Below, in pieces: positions 33,159 to 40,298 of a DNA stretch of 64,000 nucleotides. Each line of letters starts with the position of its first letter. Position 1 is the first letter of the stretch. The stretch is from Amycolatopsis sp. NBC_00345 (GTDB lineage Bacteria; Actinomycetota; Actinomycetes; Mycobacteriales; Pseudonocardiaceae). The notes under the pieces are model-generated. The model worked only from the letters and a program-made list of their open reading frames with translations. It did no database searches and was not told where the DNA came from. Where the stretch lies: positions 4,340,001 through 4,404,000 of the forward strand of contig NZ_CP107995.1 in the NCBI RefSeq assembly GCF_036116635.1. The letters run 5' to 3'. Both the position numbers and the translations under genes were made by a program.

Positions 33159-33930
33159 AGGCCAAGAGAAGCGCGGCAGTCCGCGACGGGTCCTCGACGT
33201 TGGGTGAGTGCCCGGAGCCGGGCAGCAGCTCGACTTCCGCACCGGGAACGGCGCGGTACTCAGCAGCCGACGAGGAGCGCCACCGCCGGTCGTCCTCGCC
33301 GAAGATCACCAGCAGCGGTTTTCCCAGTGCCGCCAGCCGTTCCGGGAGGACCCGCTCCTCCAGGTACGCGCGGCCCGCCTGCGAAGTCGCGGCGAACGTC
33401 TGGAGGTTCATCCCGCGCGTCTCGTCCACGAACGCCTGGGGGATCTCGAAACCCGCGCGGAACGCGGGGCTCAGGAGCCGGCGGAGCTGCTCGTCGGTCA
33501 GGTCCGGCCACTGCGCCGGGCCGATGGTGAGCTCGTCCGCGATGTAGGCGGCCATGCCGGGGCCGGTGTTGATCAGCGCGAGCGCGGTCACCAGGCCGGA
33601 CCGCTGCTCGGCCAGCGCGGTGGCGATCATCCCGCCGCTGGAATGCCCGGCGACGACGGCCTGTTCGACGCCGAGCCGGTCCAGCGCCGCGGCGACCCGG
33701 CCGGCCTGGTCCGGGAGCGCGTACCCCGCGCCCTCCGGCGGGGCCGACCGGCCGCACCCGGGCAGGTCGACCCGGATCACGCGGAGGGAGCCGGTCAGCA
33801 GCGGGACCATCGGGTCCCACGTGCGCAGCGACGCGCCGGTGCCGTGGATGAGCAGGAGCGCGGGGGCGTCGCGGGGGCCGTCCTGGCGTACGTGGATCCC
33901 GCCGGTGGTTGTGCTGTCGGAAACAGTCAT
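33145..33930 (-). CDS. alpha/beta hydrolase
   Basis: A 261-residue cytoplasmic alpha/beta-fold hydrolase. Its oxyanion motif HGTGAS, nucleophile elbow GHSSGG, acid in FGEDDRRW and histidine in GSGHSPNVEDP give a complete triad. It is closest in style to 3-oxoadipate enol-lactone hydrolase and related esterases, but substrate cannot be assigned. The 3' end overlaps pstS by 14 bases in convergent orientation. An AraC-regulator fragment lies divergently upstream. Confidence 0.85.
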   Translation of the reverse strand: MTVSDSTTTGGIHVRQDGPRDAPALLLIHGTGASLRTWDPMVPLLTGSLRVIRVDLPGCGRSAPPEGAGYALPDQAGRVAAALDRLGVEQAVVAGHSSGGMIATALAEQRSGLVTALALINTGPGMAAYIADELTIGPAQWPDLTDEQLRRLLSPAFRAGFEIPQAFVDETRGMNLQTFAATSQAGRAYLEERVLPERLAALGKPLLVIFGEDDRRWRSSSAAEYRAVPGAEVELLPGSGHSPNVEDPSRTAALLLAFSAV

Positions 33931-34007
33931 GGACGCACTGTCGCCGCCGTCGTGGGCCGGTGGCTTGGACGAATGTTCCCGGCTGCCGCCGTGCGTAGCA
34001 TCGGGGA

Positions 34008-34196
34008 ATGCGGGACAGCGTGGTGCCGGACGACGGGTTGTTGTGGGACATCGCCTGCCCAGCCCGGCCGCTCCGGGTGCCGGGGGTGACCATGGCCGGG
34101 TTCCGTGACCGCGGGGTCACCCCGCCCGCAGGCGACGTGAACGCACGCGGTTTACCCCTTTCCTTCACGCGGGCGCGACTGCCCGCATCTGCTTAG
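34008..34196 (+). pseudogene. N-terminal fragment of an AraC-family regulator
   Basis: The first 33 codons (MRDSVVPDDGLLWDIACPAR, then PLRVPGVTMAGFRDR) match the beginning of an actinobacterial AraC-type regulator. Similarity stops at a small hairpin (GTGACC-GCGG-GGTCAC, 34105-34120), after which the frame reads unrelated sequence to a stop at 34196. No sensor or helix-turn-helix part remains. It is probably the decayed regulator of the divergent hydrolase gene. Confidence 0.45.
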
Positions 34197-34210
34197 GTTT
34201 GCCTAACCTA
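34193..34210. promoter_or_regulatory. iron box (IdeR/DmdR1/DtxR-type)
   Basis: TTAGGTTTGCCTAACCTA has perfect 6-base arms (TAGGTT and AACCTA) with the 5-base spacing of the consensus. Over 19 positions it matches TTAGGTTAGGCTAACCTAA at about 16. Such sites are bound by iron-loaded IdeR/DmdR1. The nearest plus-strand gene is the secreted propeller protein 245 bases downstream; the minus-strand hydrolase is 260 bases away. Which one it controls is inferred. Confidence 0.7.
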
Positions 34211-34454
34211 GCTGCCGAAGGCGGTAAACCGGAAGATTCGCCCACTGTGACGTGAACCTCCGCGATGAGATCCGATGTATACGCACCGTGCACGAGCCCC
34301 TCCACGCGGCGATAACCGGTTCCTGGCAAGAGAAGAACGGACAGAGTTCGGCGACCTGAAGACCCCTGTCAAGACCCGGTTTGTCGTGAAAATGACACGA
34401 AGATCGGACGAATGCCGCTATACGGCGCCCCGGGCGCAGGCCAAGATCACCCGC
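34211..34454 (+). other. leader region of the propeller gene
   Basis: About 240 bases between the iron box and the chosen ATG. In-frame ATG codons at 34275 and 34392 exist, but the residues they add look random and would bury the signal peptide. GC content is lower than in the coding DNA. I see no further structure. Confidence 0.35.
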
Positions 34455-36470
34455 ATGACCCCAAGATCGGCCACCAGGCACACTCTGAGATCGACGGCCA
34501 GACGCACGCTCGTTCTCGGGCTGCTCGCGCTGCTCGTCTCCACCGGGACGACCGCCGTAGCCACCGCCGCCCCCTCGCCCCAGCCCACCGCCGACGTGAA
34601 CGCGACCGGTCTGCCTCGTGGCGGCTGGGAATCCGTCGGCCCCAACAGCATCGGCGGGCTGCTGGGTGTTTCCGGCTCCCCGGCCAAGCTCGCCATGATG
34701 GAGCCGAGCCCGCCCACGCTGTGGCTGTCCGACGACCGCGGCGGCTCCTGGACCGCGCGGCGCGGGCTGCCGCAGGACACCGTGATCCAAGGGTTCTTCG
34801 TCGACCCGGCCAACGCCGACCGGATGCTGGCCGTGGCCAACGTCCCGGCGGAATACCCGACCACGTGGCGCGGCGACCTGCTGGCGACCACCGACCGCGG
34901 CCAGAGCTGGCAGACGCTGCGGGAGTGGTACCCCGGCGGGGCGTTCCAGATGGCCACCGACCCGGCCGGCCGCACGATCGTGGTGCAGAACCGGGACAGC
35001 ATCAGCATCAGCATCGACGGCGGCGCGCAGTGGCGCGACGTGCCGAGGACCTGGCCGCGGCAGGGGATCGCCGCGCCGGTCGGCGACCTGAAGCTGACGC
35101 TGGTGGGCGACGACGCCTACTTCACCACCGTCACCCCGGACTACGCGCTGTGGGCCATCCGCGGCGTCACCGGCGACGACCCGAAGGCCGAGCAGGTCTA
35201 CCGGGCCGACGGCGAGGTCGACCAGGTCGCTTCGGACGGACGGCAGATCGTGGTCACGGTCGGCACCGAGCTGCGGGGCTCCACCGACGGCGGCCGGACC
35301 TGGACCGTGCTGCGCGCCGATCCCACCGGCCAGCCCCTGCGCGAACCGCGCTTCGTCGGCGGCCGCCTCTACGTTGCCACGTACCAGAACCTGGACGTCA
35401 GCACCGACGGCGGCCGGACGTGGACCCGCAAGCCGGTGCCCGCGGCCGGCGAGGGCGTGACCGACATCCTCGACCTCCCGGCCGGGGCGGGCAAACCGGC
35501 GGCCACGCTGGTCTCCGCGCTCTACCGGGGCGTGTACTCCGACGGCGGCAAGAGCGGCTACCAGCAGCTCGGCGTGCCCGGCGAGTCGATCCGCCAGCTC
35601 GTGACGACCGGCTACCCCTGGCAGCAGAGCGTGGTGGCGGCCGGCGTGCAGGAGATCTACAACTCCCCGCTGCCGCAAGGAAAGATCGTCCCGTCGACGC
35701 GGGCGTGGCAGTCGCATCCCGGCGACCGGCTGCACGAGAACGCGTACCTGTCGGTCTCCCCGAACCGGCCGGACGTGGTCTGGCAGGTCACCAAGAACGG
35801 CTTCACCACGGACGTGCTGCGCAGCGGTGACGGCGGCCGGAACTGGCAGCTGGTCGGCAAGCCGCTGCCGGGCTCGGCCCAGGCGTTCCTGGCCGACCCG
35901 GCCGATCCGGACCGGCTCCTGCTTTCGGCGTTCACCGACCAGGGCTTCGTGCTCTACCGCAGCGGCGATTCCGGGCAGCACTGGGAAAAGTCCGAGGCGG
36001 AAGGCTTCCTCGCCCTCGCCGGGGACCCCTGGAACCCGGACCGCCTGTGGGGCGGCAGCCGCAGCGGCCTCTTCCGGTCCGACGACGGCGGCAAGACGTG
36101 GACGCGGGTGTCCGACCAGCCGGTCAGCACCATCTCGCTGAGCCGCTGGGGCTTCGGCCGCATCCTGGTGGGCGGCGCCGGGCTGCTGCTCAGTGAGGAC
36201 AACGGCCGGTCGTTCCGGCAGGTCCGCGACGGTGACAACCCGCGCGAGTTCACCCAGATCGTGGCCCACCCGTTCGATCCCCGCGTGTGGTTCGCGGGCA
36301 GCGCGGACGGCGCGGGTGTGCTGCGCAGCACCGACTTCGGCCGCACCTGGTCCCCGATGCCCGGCGCCCTGCCCGACACCCGGGTGATCTCGCTGACGAT
36401 CAGCGCGGACGGGCGGTACCTGTTCGCGGGCACCGCGCAGTCCGGCGCGTATCGCCTGACGCTGTACTGA
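34455..36470 (+). CDS. secreted Asp-box (BNR/sortilin-like) beta-propeller protein
   Basis: A 671-residue exported protein. The signal peptide runs through LVLGLLALLVSTGTTAVATAA; there is no lipobox or anchor. The mature part is a repeated propeller with many Asp-box motifs of the form S-x-D-x-G-x-T-W: LSDDRGGSWT, ATTDRGQSWQ, GSTDGGRTWT, VSTDGGRTWT, RSGDGGRNWQ, RSDDGGKTWT, RSTDFGRTWS. These resemble VPS10/sortilin-type and sialidase-like propellers, but no sialidase Arg triad or FRIP motif was seen, so a binding role is as likely as an enzymatic one. The iron box upstream suggests iron-dependent expression. Confidence 0.8.
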   Translation: MTPRSATRHTLRSTARRTLVLGLLALLVSTGTTAVATAAPSPQPTADVNATGLPRGGWESVGPNSIGGLLGVSGSPAKLAMMEPSPPTLWLSDDRGGSWTARRGLPQDTVIQGFFVDPANADRMLAVANVPAEYPTTWRGDLLATTDRGQSWQTLREWYPGGAFQMATDPAGRTIVVQNRDSISISIDGGAQWRDVPRTWPRQGIAAPVGDLKLTLVGDDAYFTTVTPDYALWAIRGVTGDDPKAEQVYRADGEVDQVASDGRQIVVTVGTELRGSTDGGRTWTVLRADPTGQPLREPRFVGGRLYVATYQNLDVSTDGGRTWTRKPVPAAGEGVTDILDLPAGAGKPAATLVSALYRGVYSDGGKSGYQQLGVPGESIRQLVTTGYPWQQSVVAAGVQEIYNSPLPQGKIVPSTRAWQSHPGDRLHENAYLSVSPNRPDVVWQVTKNGFTTDVLRSGDGGRNWQLVGKPLPGSAQAFLADPADPDRLLLSAFTDQGFVLYRSGDSGQHWEKSEAEGFLALAGDPWNPDRLWGGSRSGLFRSDDGGKTWTRVSDQPVSTISLSRWGFGRILVGGAGLLLSEDNGRSFRQVRDGDNPREFTQIVAHPFDPRVWFAGSADGAGVLRSTDFGRTWSPMPGALPDTRVISLTISADGRYLFAGTAQSGAYRLTLY

Positions 36471-36513
36471 TCCACGCTGTACCGGCTGATGCGGTAACTG
36501 ATTCGCGAGGCGT

Positions 36514-36544
36514 GGCCGGGGACGTGCTGGACGCGTCCCCGGCC
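36514..36544. terminator. GC-rich hairpin terminator
   Basis: GGCCGGGGACG and its exact complement CGTCCCCGGCC with a 9-base loop lie between convergent genes, 44 bases after the propeller stop. No T tract, as usual here. Confidence 0.65.
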
Positions 36545-36644
36545 TGTCCTGGCGCACCCGGAACTCCCGCGTCGTCCGGGACCACTCGCCCTGGGCTTGG
36601 CGCCCAGCTGACTCATCCGGCAAAGTGACCACTGTGGACAGAGG

Positions 36645-37313
36645 TCAGCAACGGCCCCGCAGAACCTCCACGCCGGCACCGTCAAGCTCGTCGCAGCAGG
36701 TTGCCCGCCCGGTCATGGCCATGATCAGCGCCGCAGTGGAACCGGATACCAGCGGCCCGTCCTCAGGGCCCGCGGCGAAGGGACCGTCCGTGGCGGCCAG
36801 TCGCAGGTCGCGGACGCGGCCCCGCGCCAGCACGACCTGGTCGGACTGCCGGTAGTACTCGGCCGCCCGGGTCAGGGTGGCGATCGGGTAGTCGCGATGA
36901 AGGCCCAGCGGACGGCGGATGTCCTCGCCGTGCACGATCACCTCGCCGAGCATCGCCAGTACCGGCAGTGGTGGTTTGGTGGTGCTCGTGACGCGGTCGC
37001 GGAACCGGGCGAGCGTCTCGGCCGGGGTCCGGCCCAGCTGCTCGCGCAGCCGCAGCACCACCTGCTTGTCGAAGTCGAACCGGCAGCGGACCACGCCCGC
37101 CAGCCACCGCGCCGGGCCGAGGGCGGCGCCCGCGCTCAGGTGCGCCAGCACCTCGCGGACGGTGAGCCCGTCGCACAACGACGGCGTCGCCCACTGCTGG
37201 TCGGTCAGGCTGGCGAGGTCGGCAGCCAGGGCCGCTCGTTCGGCGTGCACCAGCGGCCACGCACTGGTGACGCGACGTTTCTCGGCCGGCAGCTCGGGCA
37301 CAGTCATCTCCAT
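36645..37313 (-). CDS. maleylpyruvate isomerase family (DinB-fold) protein
   Basis: A 222-residue protein of the TIGR03083 / mycothiol-dependent maleylpyruvate isomerase group. The N-terminal four-helix DinB-like bundle has the motif WATPSLCDGLTVREVLAHLS, with a metal-ligand His, and a second His in VIVHGEDIRRPLGL. The C-terminal part is the usual small domain (DGPFAAGPEDGPLVSGS). Members are thiol transferases or uncharacterised; the enzyme step is not known here. The next minus-strand gene upstream is kynU, with a 59-base gap, so co-transcription is possible. Confidence 0.75.
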   Translation of the reverse strand: MEMTVPELPAEKRRVTSAWPLVHAERAALAADLASLTDQQWATPSLCDGLTVREVLAHLSAGAALGPARWLAGVVRCRFDFDKQVVLRLREQLGRTPAETLARFRDRVTSTTKPPLPVLAMLGEVIVHGEDIRRPLGLHRDYPIATLTRAAEYYRQSDQVVLARGRVRDLRLAATDGPFAAGPEDGPLVSGSTAALIMAMTGRATCCDELDGAGVEVLRGRC

Positions 37314-37372
37314 GGTCGTGGGGCCGCAGCTTAGCGAGTCGCGGGCCGCCACCGGGGCCCACGCAGGCCGTC

Positions 37373-38632
37373 TCAGGTCACGACCGCCGTCTGGTCCCGG
37401 CGGAACCGCGGAGCCTCGTGCTCCTTCGTCGCGAGAATCTCGGCCAGGGCGCGCATCGCGTCCCACACGTCGGCGTAGCTCAGGTAGAGCGGGGCCAGGC
37501 CCAGGCGCAGCAGATCGGGTGCCCGGAAGTCGCCCACCACTCCCCTGGCGATCAGCGCCTGGCAGAGCTCGTAGGCCTTTTCGTGGCGAAGCGACACGTG
37601 CGAACCACGCCGCCGGCCCTCGCGCGGGGTCACCACGGTCACGCCGTCCGTGCGCAGCCCGTCGGCCAGCGTGATCAGCAAATCGCCCAGTGCCAAGGAC
37701 TTCGCCCGCACGGCCGCCGGGTCCACCCCGTCCCACACGTCGAGGGCCGCTTCCACGGCCACCATCGACAGCACCGGCGGCGTGCCGATCCTCGCCCGCG
37801 CCACGCCCTCGGCCGGCTCGTAGGCCCCGGCTAGCCCGAACGGGTCCGCCCGGCCCATCCAGCCGGTGAGGGGCAGGTCGGCCACCGGCTGGTGCCGATG
37901 CGGAAGGTACAGCCAAGCCGGCGAACCCGGGCCGCCGTTGAGGTACTTGTAGGTGCAGCCGACCGCCGCGTCCGCGCCCACACCGTCCAGGTCCACGGGA
38001 AGCACGCCGGCGGCGTGGCACAGGTCCCAGACGACCACCGCCCCGGCCGCGTGCGCCTGCCGCGTGATCGCCTCGACGTCCCACAGTTCCCCGGTCCGGT
38101 AGTCGACCGCGCTCAGCGCCACCACCGCCACGTCCGCGCCCACCTTCAGCCCGGCCGGGTCGACCCGGCGGACCTCGAGCCCGAGCAGCCGCGCGACGGC
38201 GTCGGCCAGGTACTGGTCGGTCGGGAAGTTCGACGCGTCGGTGAGCAGGACCCGCCGGTCCGGCCGCAGCCGGGCGGCCGCGGTGAGCGCCTGGAACAGC
38301 TGCACACTCGTCGAGTCACCGCAGATCACCTGCCCCGGCGCCGCGCCGACCAGTGCGCCGATCCGGTCGCCGACCCGTTCCGGCAGCGTCCACCAGCCAT
38401 TGCCGTTCCACGAGCCGATGAGGTCCTGGCCCCATTGGCGGCTGACCGCGTCCAGTACCGCCGCCCGCACCCCCGTCGGCAGCGCCCCGAGTGAGTTGCC
38501 GTCCAGATACACAACGCCTTCCGGCACCGAGAACCGCGCCCGCGTGAACGCCAGGGGGTCGCGCGCGTCCAGTTCCTCGGCCGCCGCACGATCAGGGTGT
38601 ATCGCCAACGCTTCGATCTTGGGCTGAGCCAT
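37373..38632 (-). CDS. kynU: kynureninase
   Basis: A 419-residue PLP enzyme that cleaves kynurenine to anthranilate and alanine. It shows VVYLDGNSLGALP, the fold-type I core DSTSVQLFQAL, the Asp that contacts the cofactor nitrogen in VVWDLCHAAG, and the Schiff-base lysine in GCTYKYLNGGPGSPAW. C-terminal RRGSHVSLRHE is also typical. ATG 38632 starts the conserved N-terminus; two upstream ATGs are possible. No other tryptophan-degradation gene is visible, so it may work with distant genes or in a natural-product pathway. It is divergent from an MFS transporter. Confidence 0.93.
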   Translation of the reverse strand: MAQPKIEALAIHPDRAAAEELDARDPLAFTRARFSVPEGVVYLDGNSLGALPTGVRAAVLDAVSRQWGQDLIGSWNGNGWWTLPERVGDRIGALVGAAPGQVICGDSTSVQLFQALTAAARLRPDRRVLLTDASNFPTDQYLADAVARLLGLEVRRVDPAGLKVGADVAVVALSAVDYRTGELWDVEAITRQAHAAGAVVVWDLCHAAGVLPVDLDGVGADAAVGCTYKYLNGGPGSPAWLYLPHRHQPVADLPLTGWMGRADPFGLAGAYEPAEGVARARIGTPPVLSMVAVEAALDVWDGVDPAAVRAKSLALGDLLITLADGLRTDGVTVVTPREGRRRGSHVSLRHEKAYELCQALIARGVVGDFRAPDLLRLGLAPLYLSYADVWDAMRALAEILATKEHEAPRFRRDQTAVVT

Positions 38633-38782
38633 ACGGCCCATCGTAAGCATCGCCGAAGCCGCCATCTCCGGGCTTGCTGAGAGTCCGATGGAGTATTGCC
38701 GTTCCCGCCCCGGTGCCGGTATCTGTGTTTTGTACCGATCGCCCACCGGCGGAGGACGGCCAGGCACCGAAGGCGGAAACGC
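38633..38782. other. divergent promoter region kynU / MFS
   Basis: A 150-base gap with no gene. Near 38721 a short AT-richer stretch has CGGTA-N11-TACCG, which might be a weak operator for the MFS gene. No reliable -10 or -35 pair was found for kynU. Confidence 0.35.
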
Positions 38783-40291
38783 ATGTCGATGAACCCGAGC
38801 AGGTCCCGGAATCTTTGCCTGGTGGTGATCGTCGCCGGCGCCGTGCTGGCTGTCGTCTCCTCGATCATCGGCTTCTTCCGGCCGTTCACGATGACCGGCC
38901 CGGCCATGCCGGCCATGAACGGGAACACGCTGCAGGGCATGCCACTCACGGACATGCCGGAGATGTTCCTCGCGGGCGCGGGACTCCTGGTCACGCTGGT
39001 CGGCGCGGTGGTGCTGGGAAACCGGGCCAGACCCGGGCGCGGACGGGCGGTCCCGGCCACCGGGCAGCGCGGACGATGGCTGATCGCGGCCGTCGCGACC
39101 GCCGCGCTCACCATCGACATCAGCAAAACCTCGACGCTGGGCTTCGTCATTCCCGGGGTGCGCGCCGAATACGGCATCACCGCGTCGACGGCGTCCTTTC
39201 TCGCCGTGGCCGGCCTCAGCGGAACGGCGACCGGCGCGCTGGTGTTCACCAGGATGGCCGATCACCTCGGCCGCCGCGCGTCCTACCTGATCGCCACCCT
39301 GGGGTTCACCGTGACCAGCATGTGCGGGACCATGCCGGGCTTCGGCGGGAACGTGACGATGTGCTTCCTGATGGGGATCGCGGTCGGCGGGCTGGCGCCG
39401 TTGCTGATCACCATTCTCGCCGACCTGTTCCCCGGCAAGGCCCGCGGGCCGATGGTGACCGGGCTGTCGGTGGTCGCGACCGCGATCGGCTACCTCATCG
39501 CGTCCGGTTCGGCGCTGTGGCTGGAGCCGGCCTTCGGCTGGCGGGTGCTCTGGCTCATCGGCGCCCCGACCGGGCTGGTGCTGGCCGCGGCGACCTTCCT
39601 GATCCCCGAACGCGCTTCCTTCGCCGAAGCCGCGCCCGAGCCCGCCGATGACGCCGCGGCGGACCGGCGCCGCTGGGAATCGAGGACGACGTTCACCGCG
39701 GGGCTGCAACGGGTCTACGCGGTCGCCGTCGGGCTGCTGACCTTCGGGCTGACCACCTGGGTGCCGACCCTGTCACGCGCCGGCGGGCTTTCCCTGACCA
39801 CCGCGAACACGCTGCTGACGTCCGTCGCGGTGGCCATGGTTCCCTGCGCCGTCCTGATGATGCTGCTCTACCGCCGGATCGGGCCGGTGCGGCTCGCGGT
39901 GCGCCTGGCCGTCTGCACGGCCGCGCTGCTGCTGGCGCTGGCGGCGTCCGGGCTGGCCGGCAGCCAGGTCTGGCTGACCGCGGCTGCACTCACCGCGACC
40001 CTGTTCGCCGTCAACACCATGGCGGCGATCTTCCTGCCGATCGCCGCCGACCTCGCCGAAACCCGCAAACGGGGCCGGGCCACCGGCACGGTGTCCTTCT
40101 TCAACCGGGTGGGCGGCCTCACCGGGCCGCTGCTGATCTCGCTGATCGTCTCCTCGGTGACCGACGTGCTGGTCGCCGTCGCCGTGCTCGCCCTGATCTG
40201 CGGCACGATCGCCTGGTACACCGGCCGCCGTCATCACCGGGTGACCACCGCGCCGGCACCGGGCGAACGGATGCCGGAGCGGTCCGGCTGA
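38783..40291 (+). CDS. MFS transporter with extra N-terminal helices
   Basis: A 502-residue membrane transporter. Two extra N-terminal hydrophobic segments (LVVIVAGAVLAVVSSIIGFF and AGAGLLVTLVGAVVL), separated by a Met-rich loop, come before the standard twelve-helix MFS body. That body has the loop ADHLGRRASYLIATLGF and the helix ISKTSTLGFVIPGVRAEYGI. RBS AGGCGGA precedes ATG 38783. It is divergent from kynU across 150 bases, so a role in moving a related aromatic compound is possible but unproven. The stop lies seven bases from the convergent ABC permease gene. Confidence 0.8.
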   Translation: MSMNPSRSRNLCLVVIVAGAVLAVVSSIIGFFRPFTMTGPAMPAMNGNTLQGMPLTDMPEMFLAGAGLLVTLVGAVVLGNRARPGRGRAVPATGQRGRWLIAAVATAALTIDISKTSTLGFVIPGVRAEYGITASTASFLAVAGLSGTATGALVFTRMADHLGRRASYLIATLGFTVTSMCGTMPGFGGNVTMCFLMGIAVGGLAPLLITILADLFPGKARGPMVTGLSVVATAIGYLIASGSALWLEPAFGWRVLWLIGAPTGLVLAAATFLIPERASFAEAAPEPADDAAADRRRWESRTTFTAGLQRVYAVAVGLLTFGLTTWVPTLSRAGGLSLTTANTLLTSVAVAMVPCAVLMMLLYRRIGPVRLAVRLAVCTAALLLALAASGLAGSQVWLTAAALTATLFAVNTMAAIFLPIAADLAETRKRGRATGTVSFFNRVGGLTGPLLISLIVSSVTDVLVAVAVLALICGTIAWYTGRRHHRVTTAPAPGERMPERSG

Positions 40292-40298
40292 GCCGCCC

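Noticed and set aside
36645..38084. Fusion of the isomerase-fold protein with an upstream frame
   Set aside because: The upstream part is a shadow of kynU in another frame; ATG 37313 starts the real protein.
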